DNA of 35,516 bases, taken from positions 1-35,516 of the forward strand of contig CAJTMV010000040.1 in the NCBI GenBank assembly GCA_910577225.1, read 5' to 3'. A program made the position numbers and the translations under genes. Positions 25,741 through 31,893 of the stretch are shown piece by piece. The stretch comes from an uncultured Eubacterium sp. (GTDB taxonomy: Bacteria; Bacillota; Clostridia; Lachnospirales; Lachnospiraceae). The notes under the pieces were generated by a model. The model was not told the origin of the DNA and searched no databases. It worked only from the letters and a program-made list of their open reading frames with translations. Each line of letters starts with the position of its first letter. Position 1 is the first letter of the stretch.

Positions 25741-26145
25741 TTACAGGATTGCCGGAAGAATCTTTTCCACGTCCGTATGCGGTCTTGGAATGACATGGGA
25801 CGCTACCAGCTCTCCCAGCCGCCCTGCCGCGTCTGAACCGGATTCCACTGCGGATTTTACCGCTCCGACATCGCCGCGTACCATAACCGTTACCAGACCA
25901 GAACCGATTTTCTCTGTTCCTACAAGCGCCACATTTGCCGCCTTTAGCATCGTATCCGCTGCTTCGATCGCAGCTGTCAGCCCTCTTGTTTCAATCATTC
26001 CCAATGCTTCCTGTGCCATTCTTTTTTCCTCCCTGCTCGTCTGCCGCTGCGTCTTTTTTGACCCGCCTGCATTCTTTTTTACCTTCTGCTGTGTCTCCTG
26101 ACCTGTATCTGTCTCCCGATCCGGCGTCTGGTTTTCCTGCGCCAT
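25741..26145 (-). CDS. Hexameric shell protein (PduA type) with N-terminal extension and two likely starts
   Basis: The full frame is 134 residues: a 42-residue Lys/Gln/Thr/Glu-rich, presumably disordered extension, then a standard BMC-H domain ('MAQEALGMIETRGLTAAIEA', pore loop 'GTEKIGSGLVTVMV', 'HVIPRPHTDVEKILPAIL'). Both possible starts have excellent ribosome sites: AAAGGAGG seven bases before the ATG at 26145, and GGGAGG eight bases before the internal ATG at 26019. The internal start gives a 92-residue protein almost identical in layout to the paralogue at 26473-26748. Two products from one gene would parallel PduB/PduB' in Salmonella, whose extra N-terminus links shell to cargo. Confidence 0.93.
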   Translation of the reverse strand: MAQENQTPDRETDTGQETQQKVKKNAGGSKKTQRQTSREEKRMAQEALGMIETRGLTAAIEAADTMLKAANVALVGTEKIGSGLVTVMVRGDVGAVKSAVESGSDAAGRLGELVASHVIPRPHTDVEKILPAIL

Positions 26146-26173
26146 AAAACTGCCTCCTTTTCCGGCTTTTGCG

Positions 26174-26461
26174 CTAAGAGATCACCCGGTTCGCGCTCTG
26201 CCAAATGAGTTTTTTTATTTCTTCATGCGGATTTGGAAGAACTACCTGCGCAACCGGCTGTCTGATTCCGTTTTCTGCAGCAGTTTCCATTGCCTGCTTT
26301 ACCGCGGATACGTCCCCGCGGATAATAATCGTTACAAGCCTTCCGCCCAGTTTTTTCTCCCAGGTAACCATTTCTACCTCTGCAGTCTTGCACATAATGT
26401 CAAGCGCTGTAACCGCCGCCGTTACGCCTGGAATTTCAAAAAATCCGTATGCCTTTCCCAT
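26174..26461 (-). CDS. Hexameric shell protein (BMC-H), divergent pore
   Basis: A 95-residue single-domain BMC protein. The fold signature is plain ('MGKAYGFFEIPGVTAAVTALDIMCKTAEVEM' in pattern, 'IIIRGDVSAVKQAM', 'QVVLPNPHEEIKKLIWQS'). The pore loop reads 'WEKKLGGRLVTI' in place of the GSG-type loop of its PduA-like neighbours, so the hexamer pore should be more basic and differently selective. AGGAG precedes the ATG. The gene lies 11 bases after the PduA-like gene at 26473 and about 30 bases before the extended shell gene. Confidence 0.93.
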   Translation of the reverse strand: MGKAYGFFEIPGVTAAVTALDIMCKTAEVEMVTWEKKLGGRLVTIIIRGDVSAVKQAMETAAENGIRQPVAQVVLPNPHEEIKKLIWQSANRVIS

Positions 26462-26472
26462 AAAAGCGCTCC

Positions 26473-26748
26473 TTAAATCTTAGGCAGAATCTTTTCTACA
26501 TCGTCATGCGGTCTTGGAATGACATGAGCCGCAACAAGCTCTCCCAGACGTCCTGCTGCGTCAGCGCCTGTCTCTACTGCCGCTTTGACTGCTCCGACAT
26601 CGCCGCGTACCATAACCGTTACCAGACCGGAGCCGATTTTTTCCGTTCCCACAAGCGTTACTTCCGCTGCCTTTGTCATTGCGTCGCCTGCTTCGATTGC
26701 AGCTGTCAGTCCTCTTGTTTCAATCATTCCTAATGCCTGCTGTGCCAT
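26473..26748 (-). CDS. Hexameric shell protein (PduA/EutM type)
   Basis: A 91-residue canonical BMC-H protein, one of the main facet tiles. The pore loop is 'GTEKIGSGLVTVMVRGDVG', as in PduA, which conducts 1,2-propanediol. It is very similar to the BMC domain of the gene at 25741-26145, differing at a limited number of positions. The DNA shares long identical stretches (for example about 38 bases around the GDVGAV codons), pointing to a fairly recent duplication or gene conversion. AGGAG lies before the ATG. Confidence 0.96.
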   Translation of the reverse strand: MAQQALGMIETRGLTAAIEAGDAMTKAAEVTLVGTEKIGSGLVTVMVRGDVGAVKAAVETGADAAGRLGELVAAHVIPRPHDDVEKILPKI

Positions 26749-26760
26749 TTTATTTTCCTC

Positions 26761-27105
26761 CTAAACTTCTTTGATATATTTTTTATTCGGTTCGCCTTTA
26801 TCCATGCCGCTTATTTTCAGCATTTTTTCTGTATCTTCTGTCGGTCCCGCAATCGCATATTCCGCCACGACGCCGGCAAGCTCCTGCGCCTTTTGTCTGG
26901 CTGCGGCCAGCGCCGCTTTTACGTCTGATACGCTGCCGCGGAACTTGACCATTACGATCAGAGGCACCGGGAGTGCATCTGCGTTTGCGGGTTTATTTTT
27001 ATCGAACGTTTCCAGACGGACATTTCCTGCCTTGCACCCGGCATCCGCCGCCGCAAAAGCAGTTGCCAGCCCGAATACCTCCAGCATTCCTGCCGCTTCC
27101 CCCAT
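26761..27105 (-). CDS. Hexameric shell protein with enlarged pore loop
   Basis: A 114-residue BMC-H protein. The N-terminal part is standard ('GMLEVFGLATAFAAADAGCKAGNVRLETF'). Where PduA has the short KIGSG pore loop, this protein has the longer 'DKNKPANADALPVPLIVMV', lacking glycines. A C-terminal tail ('SGMDKGEPNKKYIKEV') extends past the domain. Hexamers made of it would have a different or blocked central pore, or the loop may bind something. AGGAG precedes the ATG, and the gene starts 11 bases after the alcohol dehydrogenase stop. Confidence 0.9.
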   Translation of the reverse strand: MGEAAGMLEVFGLATAFAAADAGCKAGNVRLETFDKNKPANADALPVPLIVMVKFRGSVSDVKAALAAARQKAQELAGVVAEYAIAGPTEDTEKMLKISGMDKGEPNKKYIKEV

Positions 27106-27116
27106 TCTTTACTCCT

Positions 27117-28328
27117 TTACCGATTGACAATTGCAATCTTTAAGCCTTCCTGCTTTAGATTGGTTACAAGCGCTTCGTTGATCTGTTCCAGCGGAAACTC
27201 ATGCGTAATCAGCTCGTCCATCGGAAGTCCGATCGCCTTCGCGCGCTTTAAGAAATCAAATGTCGTCGCATAATCTCTGAGCGTATATACCCAGGAGCCT
27301 ACCAGCGTAATTTCCTTGGAGCAGAGATCAAAATGCGGATTAATGACCGCATCTCCGCCGTTAATGAAAAATCCAAGCTCACATAAGCCGCCGCCGTTGC
27401 GGATAAACTTATAAATATTCGCATGTGCCGCCGGAGAACCCGTACACTGAAACGCAAAATCTGCCGCATAACCGCCAAACGCATCCATAACGCCTTTTGC
27501 AAGCGCTTCGATGCCTTTGTGCTGCATAAAGTTCACCGTCTGCTCCGCGCCCATTCGCTTTGCAAAATCCAGTCGCTGCTCATTGCCGTCTACTGCCACA
27601 ATATGCTCCACGCCCATCGTACGCAGCACGGAAATGCAGATTAACCCGATCGGCCCGCAGCCCTGTACGACAACCCTGCTGTTAAACCGTAATATTCCAG
27701 TCGTTTTCGCGCGTTCTACCGCATGTACAAGTACGGCGCACGGCTCGATTAAAATACGGGATTTTAAATCCAGGTCGCTGACATTAAATACCGTAGAACC
27801 CTCCCGGATCAGTATGTAATCGGAAAACCATCCGTTTAAATGTATCTCGTCATCTTCCAGCAGTCCGTATACGTCTGCGCCGCCGACATTCTGCTTATTC
27901 AGATCATACATCGTAATATCCGGATTATCTTTAAAAATCATACAGGTCACTACTTTGTCGCCAGGACTTAACGGCTTTCCGGCGCTGTCTGTCTTTACGT
28001 TTTTCCCCATTTTTACGATTTCTCCGGTGCCCTCATGTCCAAGCGCCACCGGAATCAGTCCAAACGGATCGTTTTTATACTCGTGCGCATCCGTACCGCA
28101 CACGCCGCAGCCTTCCACTTTTACAAGAATATCTCCGGCGCCAACCTCCGGCATCGGATATTCCTTTACGTCAAAATGCTCCAGCGACGTTAACATTGCA
28201 ACATGCGCTGTCTTTGGAATACTCGCAGCAGGAGCCGGGGCGCCTGTTACGGCCGTCTGTCCCATCATGCTTTCAAGTACCTGACGTACCACAGCCTGCA
28301 CGTTTGCAGAATTCAGTTCCATATCCAT
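27117..28328 (-). CDS. Zinc-dependent medium-chain alcohol dehydrogenase, compartment-targeted
   Basis: A 403-residue NAD(P)-dependent dehydrogenase. The first ~22 residues ('LNSANVQAVVRQVLESMMGQ') form an amphipathic helix followed by an Ala/Pro linker, a typical encapsulation peptide. The catalytic zinc site is seen in 'GCGVCGTDAHE' and 'LGHEGTGEIV', and the Rossmann motif in 'VVVQGCGPIGLICISVL'. The four-cysteine structural-zinc lobe of many relatives is not visible. In context it should reduce propanal to propanol, regenerating NAD+ for the aldehyde dehydrogenase. As the only alcohol dehydrogenase here it may also reduce lactaldehyde to 1,2-propanediol. No iron-type FucO or PduQ is present. 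Confidence 0.92.
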   Translation of the reverse strand: MDMELNSANVQAVVRQVLESMMGQTAVTGAPAPAASIPKTAHVAMLTSLEHFDVKEYPMPEVGAGDILVKVEGCGVCGTDAHEYKNDPFGLIPVALGHEGTGEIVKMGKNVKTDSAGKPLSPGDKVVTCMIFKDNPDITMYDLNKQNVGGADVYGLLEDDEIHLNGWFSDYILIREGSTVFNVSDLDLKSRILIEPCAVLVHAVERAKTTGILRFNSRVVVQGCGPIGLICISVLRTMGVEHIVAVDGNEQRLDFAKRMGAEQTVNFMQHKGIEALAKGVMDAFGGYAADFAFQCTGSPAAHANIYKFIRNGGGLCELGFFINGGDAVINPHFDLCSKEITLVGSWVYTLRDYATTFDFLKRAKAIGLPMDELITHEFPLEQINEALVTNLKQEGLKIAIVNR

Positions 28329-28366
28329 TTATCTCTCCTCGCTTTCATTTACGAACTTTTACCATT

Positions 28367-29755
28367 TTATCGAATACACAGGCTGTCACACATGACACAG
28401 CGTCTTCTTTTTGTAAAAGAGGATGCGCTGGTCAGTCCTTCTCCGGTACGGCTCGCTATCGTAAACGTACAATACCCCTCTCCGCCAAAGCCAAGCGCCG
28501 CGTAAGACGGCCCGTTTTTCACAAGAATCGCTGTATCGATCGCTTTTGCATATGCTGTGATATGGTCTACGTTTTTGGAATGAATATGTGCGGAATGACG
28601 GTTGCCATGCTCTAACCAGACCGCCTTTTGTACTGCGTCTTCAAATCCCTGCGCCCGTACAACGCCCAGAATCGGCATCATCAGCTCCTCGGATATGAGC
28701 GGATGCTCCTTTGGTCCTTCAAACGTAATGCACCGGATATGATCCGGCGCGTCCACGCCAATCATACGAAGCAGCGTTTTCGCATCCCTGCCGACACAGT
28801 CCCGATTGAGCTGTCCGCCCTTTAACACGACGGATAGCAGCGCGTCCTGCTCCTGTCTGGATGCCAGATAGCATCCCTGTTCTGTAATCATGGCATGCAT
28901 CAGCTCGTCCGCAATGCTGTCTGCCGCTACAATCTCTTTTTCTGCAATACACGGCAGATTGTTGTCAAACGTACATCCGTTTACGATATCCTCTGCAGCC
29001 TTTTGCACATCTGCGGTTTCATCTACCAGCGCCGGAGGATTTCCCGCGCCTGCTCCGATCCCGCGTCTGCCGGAGGAAAGCACTGCCGTTACGACTCCCG
29101 GCCCTCCGGTCGCCGCGATTAACTGAATATCTTTGTGTTTCATCAAAATGGCGCTCGTATCCAGTGTCGGATGCTCTACCGTACACGCGATATGATCCGG
29201 CCCTCCTGCTTCGAGAGAAGCCTCGTTTAGCAGATTCACCGCAAAAATCGACGTTTTTATCGCCGCCGGATGCGGATTGAATACAACCGTATTCCCGCCT
29301 GCCAGCATACCGATCGCATTACACAGGATCGTCTCGCTCGGATTCGTACAAGGCGTAATCGCTCCGATTACCCCAAACGGCCCCATTTCTGTTAACGTCA
29401 GTCCCCGGTCGCCGGACCAGGCTTTTGTCGTAATATCTTCCGTCCCCGGCGTCTTTTCTGCCACCAGCTGATGTTTTAATATTTTATGTCCGACGTTGCC
29501 CATGCCGGTCTCTTTGACGCCCATGCGTGCCAGCAGTTCTGCATGTTCCCTGATTTTCTGCCGGATGCATGTAATAATTTTTTCTCTGTGGTCCATCGGC
29601 ATTGCGCCAATCACTGTCTGCGCTTTTCTGGCAGCCTCTACCGCCTCGTCCATCGTTGCAAATACGCCATGACTTCCGGCAGTATCGGAAGAAATCTGCA
29701 TATTTGCCAGCACCTGCGCTACAATGTCCTGAACCATCTGTTCGCTTACAGACAC
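28367..29755 (-). CDS. pduP: CoA-acylating propionaldehyde dehydrogenase (PduP-like)
   Basis: A 462-residue aldehyde dehydrogenase turning propanal, CoA and NAD+ into propionyl-CoA and NADH in the lumen. The N-terminal helix 'MVQDIVAQVLANMQ' is a clear encapsulation peptide, followed by a short linker. The catalytic cysteine lies in 'FDNNLPCIAEKEIV', and the glycine-rich cofactor region in 'GPFGVIGAITPCTNPSETI'. 'ATGGPGVVTAVLSSGRRGIGAGAGNPP' is typical of the PduP/EutE group. The start codon is GTG (29753-29755), supported by GAGGAGGT six bases upstream, and overlaps the stop of the preceding gene by 10 bases. Confidence 0.94.
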   Translation of the reverse strand: MSVSEQMVQDIVAQVLANMQISSDTAGSHGVFATMDEAVEAARKAQTVIGAMPMDHREKIITCIRQKIREHAELLARMGVKETGMGNVGHKILKHQLVAEKTPGTEDITTKAWSGDRGLTLTEMGPFGVIGAITPCTNPSETILCNAIGMLAGGNTVVFNPHPAAIKTSIFAVNLLNEASLEAGGPDHIACTVEHPTLDTSAILMKHKDIQLIAATGGPGVVTAVLSSGRRGIGAGAGNPPALVDETADVQKAAEDIVNGCTFDNNLPCIAEKEIVAADSIADELMHAMITEQGCYLASRQEQDALLSVVLKGGQLNRDCVGRDAKTLLRMIGVDAPDHIRCITFEGPKEHPLISEELMMPILGVVRAQGFEDAVQKAVWLEHGNRHSAHIHSKNVDHITAYAKAIDTAILVKNGPSYAALGFGGEGYCTFTIASRTGEGLTSASSFTKRRRCVMCDSLCIR

Positions 29756-30345
29756 GCTGCTACCTCCTCAAAAATTGTTCTGCCATAGGCTGCAAGCCTG
29801 GTATCTTCCTGCGCCGTACCGCCGCTTACCCCAAGCGCGCCTATGATGGTACCCCTTTGCATCAATACCTCTCCACCGCCAAAAATCACAATCCGTCCTC
29901 CATTGGTAAACTGGATACCGTACAGCGGCTGTCCCGGCTGGCTCAGCTCGCCCAGCTTACTCGTTGACATCTTAAGGCTTGCGGAGGTATAAGTTTTATT
30001 TAACGCAATATCAAAGCTGGCGATATAAGCGTCATCCATACAGTGAACCGCCACCGGACGCGCGGACGCGTCCGATACCGCAACAACTGCACGCACCCCC
30101 ATCTGCGCCGCCTTTTGCTCCACTTTTTCAATCAGTGCTTTTGCCAGTGCAAGCGTCATCTTACAAGACCCGCCGTCCTGTTTTTGTGTGGGACGGGAAA
30201 CGTCTTTGTACATACGCTCCACGACAGACGTTACCGCCTGAATGACTGCTTCTTCGCTGCTGTTTCCTGCGTTGTTGTTCATTGATATCTGATTGTTCAT
30301 CACTTGTTTATTCATCAGCTTTTTATTCATCACCTGTTTATTCAT
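29746..30345 (-). CDS. PduO C-terminal/GlcG-like (heme-binding-type) protein with repeated start region
   Basis: A 199-residue protein whose main part (about 55-199) is the GlcG/PduO-C domain ('MTLALAKALIEKVEQKAAQMG', 'AVSDASARPVAVHCMDDAYIASFDIALNKTYTSA', 'FGGGEVLMQRGTIIGALGVSGG'). The adenosyltransferase domain of full PduO is absent, consistent with a B12-free pathway. Residues 25-45 ('SEEAVIQAVTSVVERMY') may be an encapsulation helix. The N-terminus is built from four five-residue units (MNKQV, MNKKL and two close variants), each starting with an in-frame ATG. No start has a strong ribosome site; a short upstream frame (30362-30342) overlaps the first ATG as ATGA. Confidence 0.85.
   Translation of the reverse strand: MNKQVMNKKLMNKQVMNNQISMNNNAGNSSEEAVIQAVTSVVERMYKDVSRPTQKQDGGSCKMTLALAKALIEKVEQKAAQMGVRAVVAVSDASARPVAVHCMDDAYIASFDIALNKTYTSASLKMSTSKLGELSQPGQPLYGIQFTNGGRIVIFGGGEVLMQRGTIIGALGVSGGTAQEDTRLAAYGRTIFEEVAACL
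30286..30345 (-). repeat. Four 15-bp coding repeats at the start of the GlcG-like gene
   Basis: On the minus strand four 15-base units of the form ATGAATAAACAGGTG run head to tail, placing in-frame ATG codons at 30345, 30330, 30315 and 30300; a fifth ATG follows at 30282. Units differ at only a few bases. Slippage within the array would change the protein by five residues at a time without breaking the frame, and each AGGTG sits directly before the next ATG. Confidence 0.85.
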
Positions 30346-30425
30346 CGCCTGTTCATCTGCATTTTTTCTGCTGTCCTGCCAATCAGCGATGTTCTTTTTG
30401 GTTTCCTTTGCGATTGATACCCGCG

Positions 30426-31232
30426 TTATATTCCAAGCTGTGCCATAACCTTTTCTGTAATAGAAGCGACCAGATCCTTATCTGCCTGCGGCGCTGCGCT
30501 TCCTGTGCTGCAATGACCGCCGCAGCTATGGCAGCTTGGCTTTCCTGCTTTTGCGTTCGGGCATACGTTTGCAGGGTGTTTTCCAGGCATACCCATCTGT
30601 CTGCGCAGTTCGTAGAGTTTTTCCACCTGTTCTTTGTTCAGTTCCTGCGGCCCGCCGATCTGCATCGTCTGCCAGAGCAGGCGTGCGTAAAATTCCAGCG
30701 ATTCCATCTTATGATACGCGTTTAACAAAGAGTCGGAATATGCAAGCGCTCCATGGTTTTCCAGCAGCACCGCGTCAAAATACTGCAGATGCTCGGATAC
30801 CGCTTCTGGAATTTCCATCGTAGACGGTGTGCCATACTTCGCAATCGGAACGCATCCAAGCGCAATGACCGCTTCCGGCATAATCGGCTGTGTCAGCGGA
30901 ATTCCCGCAATCGCAAACGTTGTCGCATACAATGGATGCGCATGTACGACAGAAGTCACGTCCGGTCTTTCCTGATATACCCGCATATGCATTTTAATCT
31001 CCGACGACGGGCGAAAGCCTTTGTTCGCCTGAATTACATTTCCCTGTGCGTCTACCTTGCAGATATATTCCGGTGTCATAAAGCCCTTGCTGACACCTGT
31101 CGGCGTACACAAAAACTCATTGTCGTTCAGCTTTACGGAAAAATTACCGTCATTCGCCGCTACCATGCCGCGGTTGTACACACGCCTGCCGATTTCACAC
31201 ATTTCTTTTTTCAATTCGTATTCGTTTTGCAT
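30426..31232 (-). CDS. Class II fuculose/rhamnulose-1-phosphate aldolase with cysteine-rich linker and C-terminal encapsulation helix
   Basis: A 268-residue zinc aldolase that splits L-fuculose-1-phosphate (and perhaps L-rhamnulose-1-phosphate) into DHAP and L-lactaldehyde. Metal ligands His97 and His99 ('HAHP') and His160 ('ENHG') and catalytic Glu78 ('PSSEIKMH') are present, as in FucA. The core ends near residue 215, the usual FucA length. About 50 extra residues follow. They comprise a linker with Cys224, Cys234, Cys237 and Cys241 ('CHSCGGHC') and a final amphipathic helix ('DKDLVASITEKVMAQLGI') that looks like an encapsulation peptide. The enzyme is thus likely inside the compartment, releasing lactaldehyde there. 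It has its own promoter. Confidence 0.93.
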   Translation of the reverse strand: MQNEYELKKEMCEIGRRVYNRGMVAANDGNFSVKLNDNEFLCTPTGVSKGFMTPEYICKVDAQGNVIQANKGFRPSSEIKMHMRVYQERPDVTSVVHAHPLYATTFAIAGIPLTQPIMPEAVIALGCVPIAKYGTPSTMEIPEAVSEHLQYFDAVLLENHGALAYSDSLLNAYHKMESLEFYARLLWQTMQIGGPQELNKEQVEKLYELRRQMGMPGKHPANVCPNAKAGKPSCHSCGGHCSTGSAAPQADKDLVASITEKVMAQLGI

Positions 31233-31259
31233 TTTTTCATCCTCCCTGGAGTGAGATTG

Positions 31260-31289
31260 TGTTGATTTTTGTTGGTTTTTGTTGTTCTT
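31260..31289 (-). promoter_or_regulatory. Probable DeoR operator: three TGTTG decamers downstream of the aldolase promoter
   Basis: On the plus strand three consecutive ten-base units with consensus TGTTGNTTTT (31260, 31270, 31280) lie between the -10 box and the ribosome site of the aldolase gene. Ten-base spacing puts each core on the same helix face. T-rich TGTT-type repeats are characteristic of DeoR-family operators, and a DeoR gene closes this operon. Binding here would block transcription. Confidence 0.65.
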
Positions 31290-31294
31290 TTCTT

Positions 31295-31323
31295 ATATTA
31301 CCACACAATCCAACGATAGTCAA
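31295..31323 (-). promoter_or_regulatory. Sigma-A-type promoter of the aldolase and downstream microcompartment genes
   Basis: On the minus strand TTGACT (31318-31323), exactly 17 bases, then TAATAT (31295-31300), about 60 bases ahead of the aldolase ATG, which has GGGAGG. It would drive the aldolase and the genes down to the DeoR regulator separately from the dehydratase promoter. Confidence 0.75.
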
Positions 31324-31336
31324 CGGATTTATTATT

Positions 31337-31363
31337 TGTTTTATGTTGTTTTTTGTTGAATTG
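31337..31363 (-). promoter_or_regulatory. Probable second DeoR operator upstream of the aldolase promoter
   Basis: On the plus strand TGTTGTTTTT (31344) and TGTTGAATTG (31354) repeat with a 10-base period, with a further TGTTTTA at 31337. With the repeats at 31260-31289 they flank the aldolase promoter, an arrangement suited to cooperative repression or looping. Confidence 0.55.
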
Positions 31364-31457
31364 GTTACGGTTCACACCTTTGGTGCTCACAGTAACTGAA
31401 TTTACGCATCCTTACGGGTTTTGCAGTAAATGCAACCCCCTGGTGTGAACCGTAACC
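31363..31457. repeat. 95-bp palindromic element with 16-bp perfect terminal inverted repeats
   Basis: GGTTACGGTTCACACC (31363-31378) and its exact complement (31442-31457) enclose a 63-base interior. Inside are smaller partners (CACC-TTT-GGTG, and ATTTAC with GTAAAT), so the strand can fold into more than one hairpin. There is no T tract on either side, so it is not a simple terminator. It lies between the PduU-like gene and the aldolase promoter and looks like an inserted non-coding repeat of the REP/MITE kind; no coding capacity or obvious target duplication is seen. Confidence 0.65.
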
Positions 31458-31469
31458 TGAATGGCAGCC

Positions 31470-31511
31470 GTTCAGACAGGTCTGTACATTTCCTGCACAG
31501 ACTGTATGAAC
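31470..31511. other. Long hairpin after the PduU-like gene
   Basis: GTTCAGACAGGTCTGT (31470-31485) pairs with ACAGACTGTATGAAC (31497-31511) with one mismatch and one bulged base, leaving an 11-base loop. It begins 12 bases past the PduU-like stop codon. No T tract follows on the minus strand, so it is more likely a 3' RNA stabiliser or processing site than an intrinsic terminator. Confidence 0.55.
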
Positions 31512-31522
31512 CTGCGGCGTCT

Positions 31523-31891
31523 TTAGGTACGTGTAATTTCACAGACGGAAAATCCCATCTTATCCCGGGCGTAATCCAAAACTGCCCGGACAGCCGCCTC
31601 TGCCTCAGATACGGCTCCGATTACAAACAGCGTGCCATGTACCCGATCTACCACGCCGGGCACAACCCCCGCTGCCTTTACTGCCACATCCGCCGCGATC
31701 ACCGCCGTTTCCGGCGGGCTTACATTCAATATGCCAATCGCCGGTCTGCCGCTGTCTGCCACGGCCTCAAGACCCAGCTTTTCAAGCAGACTGCCGTCAG
31801 GCCCCGCGATAATATGTGCAATCGATATCTCCTTGCCCGGTACAAGCTCCTGTACGATTCTTTCCGGTACGGGTTCATATTTATGCTGCAA
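31523..31891 (-). CDS. pduU: Circularly permuted shell protein (PduU/EutS type)
   Basis: A 122-residue BMC protein of the permuted PduU/EutS group. 'RIVQELVPGKEISIAHIIAG' forms the N-terminal strand that builds the small beta-barrel over the pore, 'AIGILNVSPPETAVIAADVAVKAAGV' is the core, and it ends 'SVCEITRT' as PduU does. An ATG seven codons upstream (31912) lacks a ribosome site and would overlap the activase gene by 19 bases. GGAGGG, directly followed by the activase stop codon, lies five bases before TTG at 31891. That start also gives the PduU-like N-terminal length, so TTG is preferred. Confidence 0.88.
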   Translation of the reverse strand: MQHKYEPVPERIVQELVPGKEISIAHIIAGPDGSLLEKLGLEAVADSGRPAIGILNVSPPETAVIAADVAVKAAGVVPGVVDRVHGTLFVIGAVSEAEAAVRAVLDYARDKMGFSVCEITRT

Positions 31892-31893
31892 TC

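Noticed and set aside
29746..30345. Full PduO adenosyltransferase considered
   Set aside because: Only the GlcG/PduO-C domain is present; there is no ATP:cobalamin adenosyltransferase domain, in keeping with the B12-free dehydratase.
31260..31363. T-rich repeats considered as a CRISPR array
   Set aside because: Units are 10 bases long with no unique spacers and no cas genes; they fit regulator operators better.
31363..31457. Palindromic element considered as an insertion sequence
   Set aside because: At 95 bases it has no coding room for a transposase and I see no flanking target duplication.
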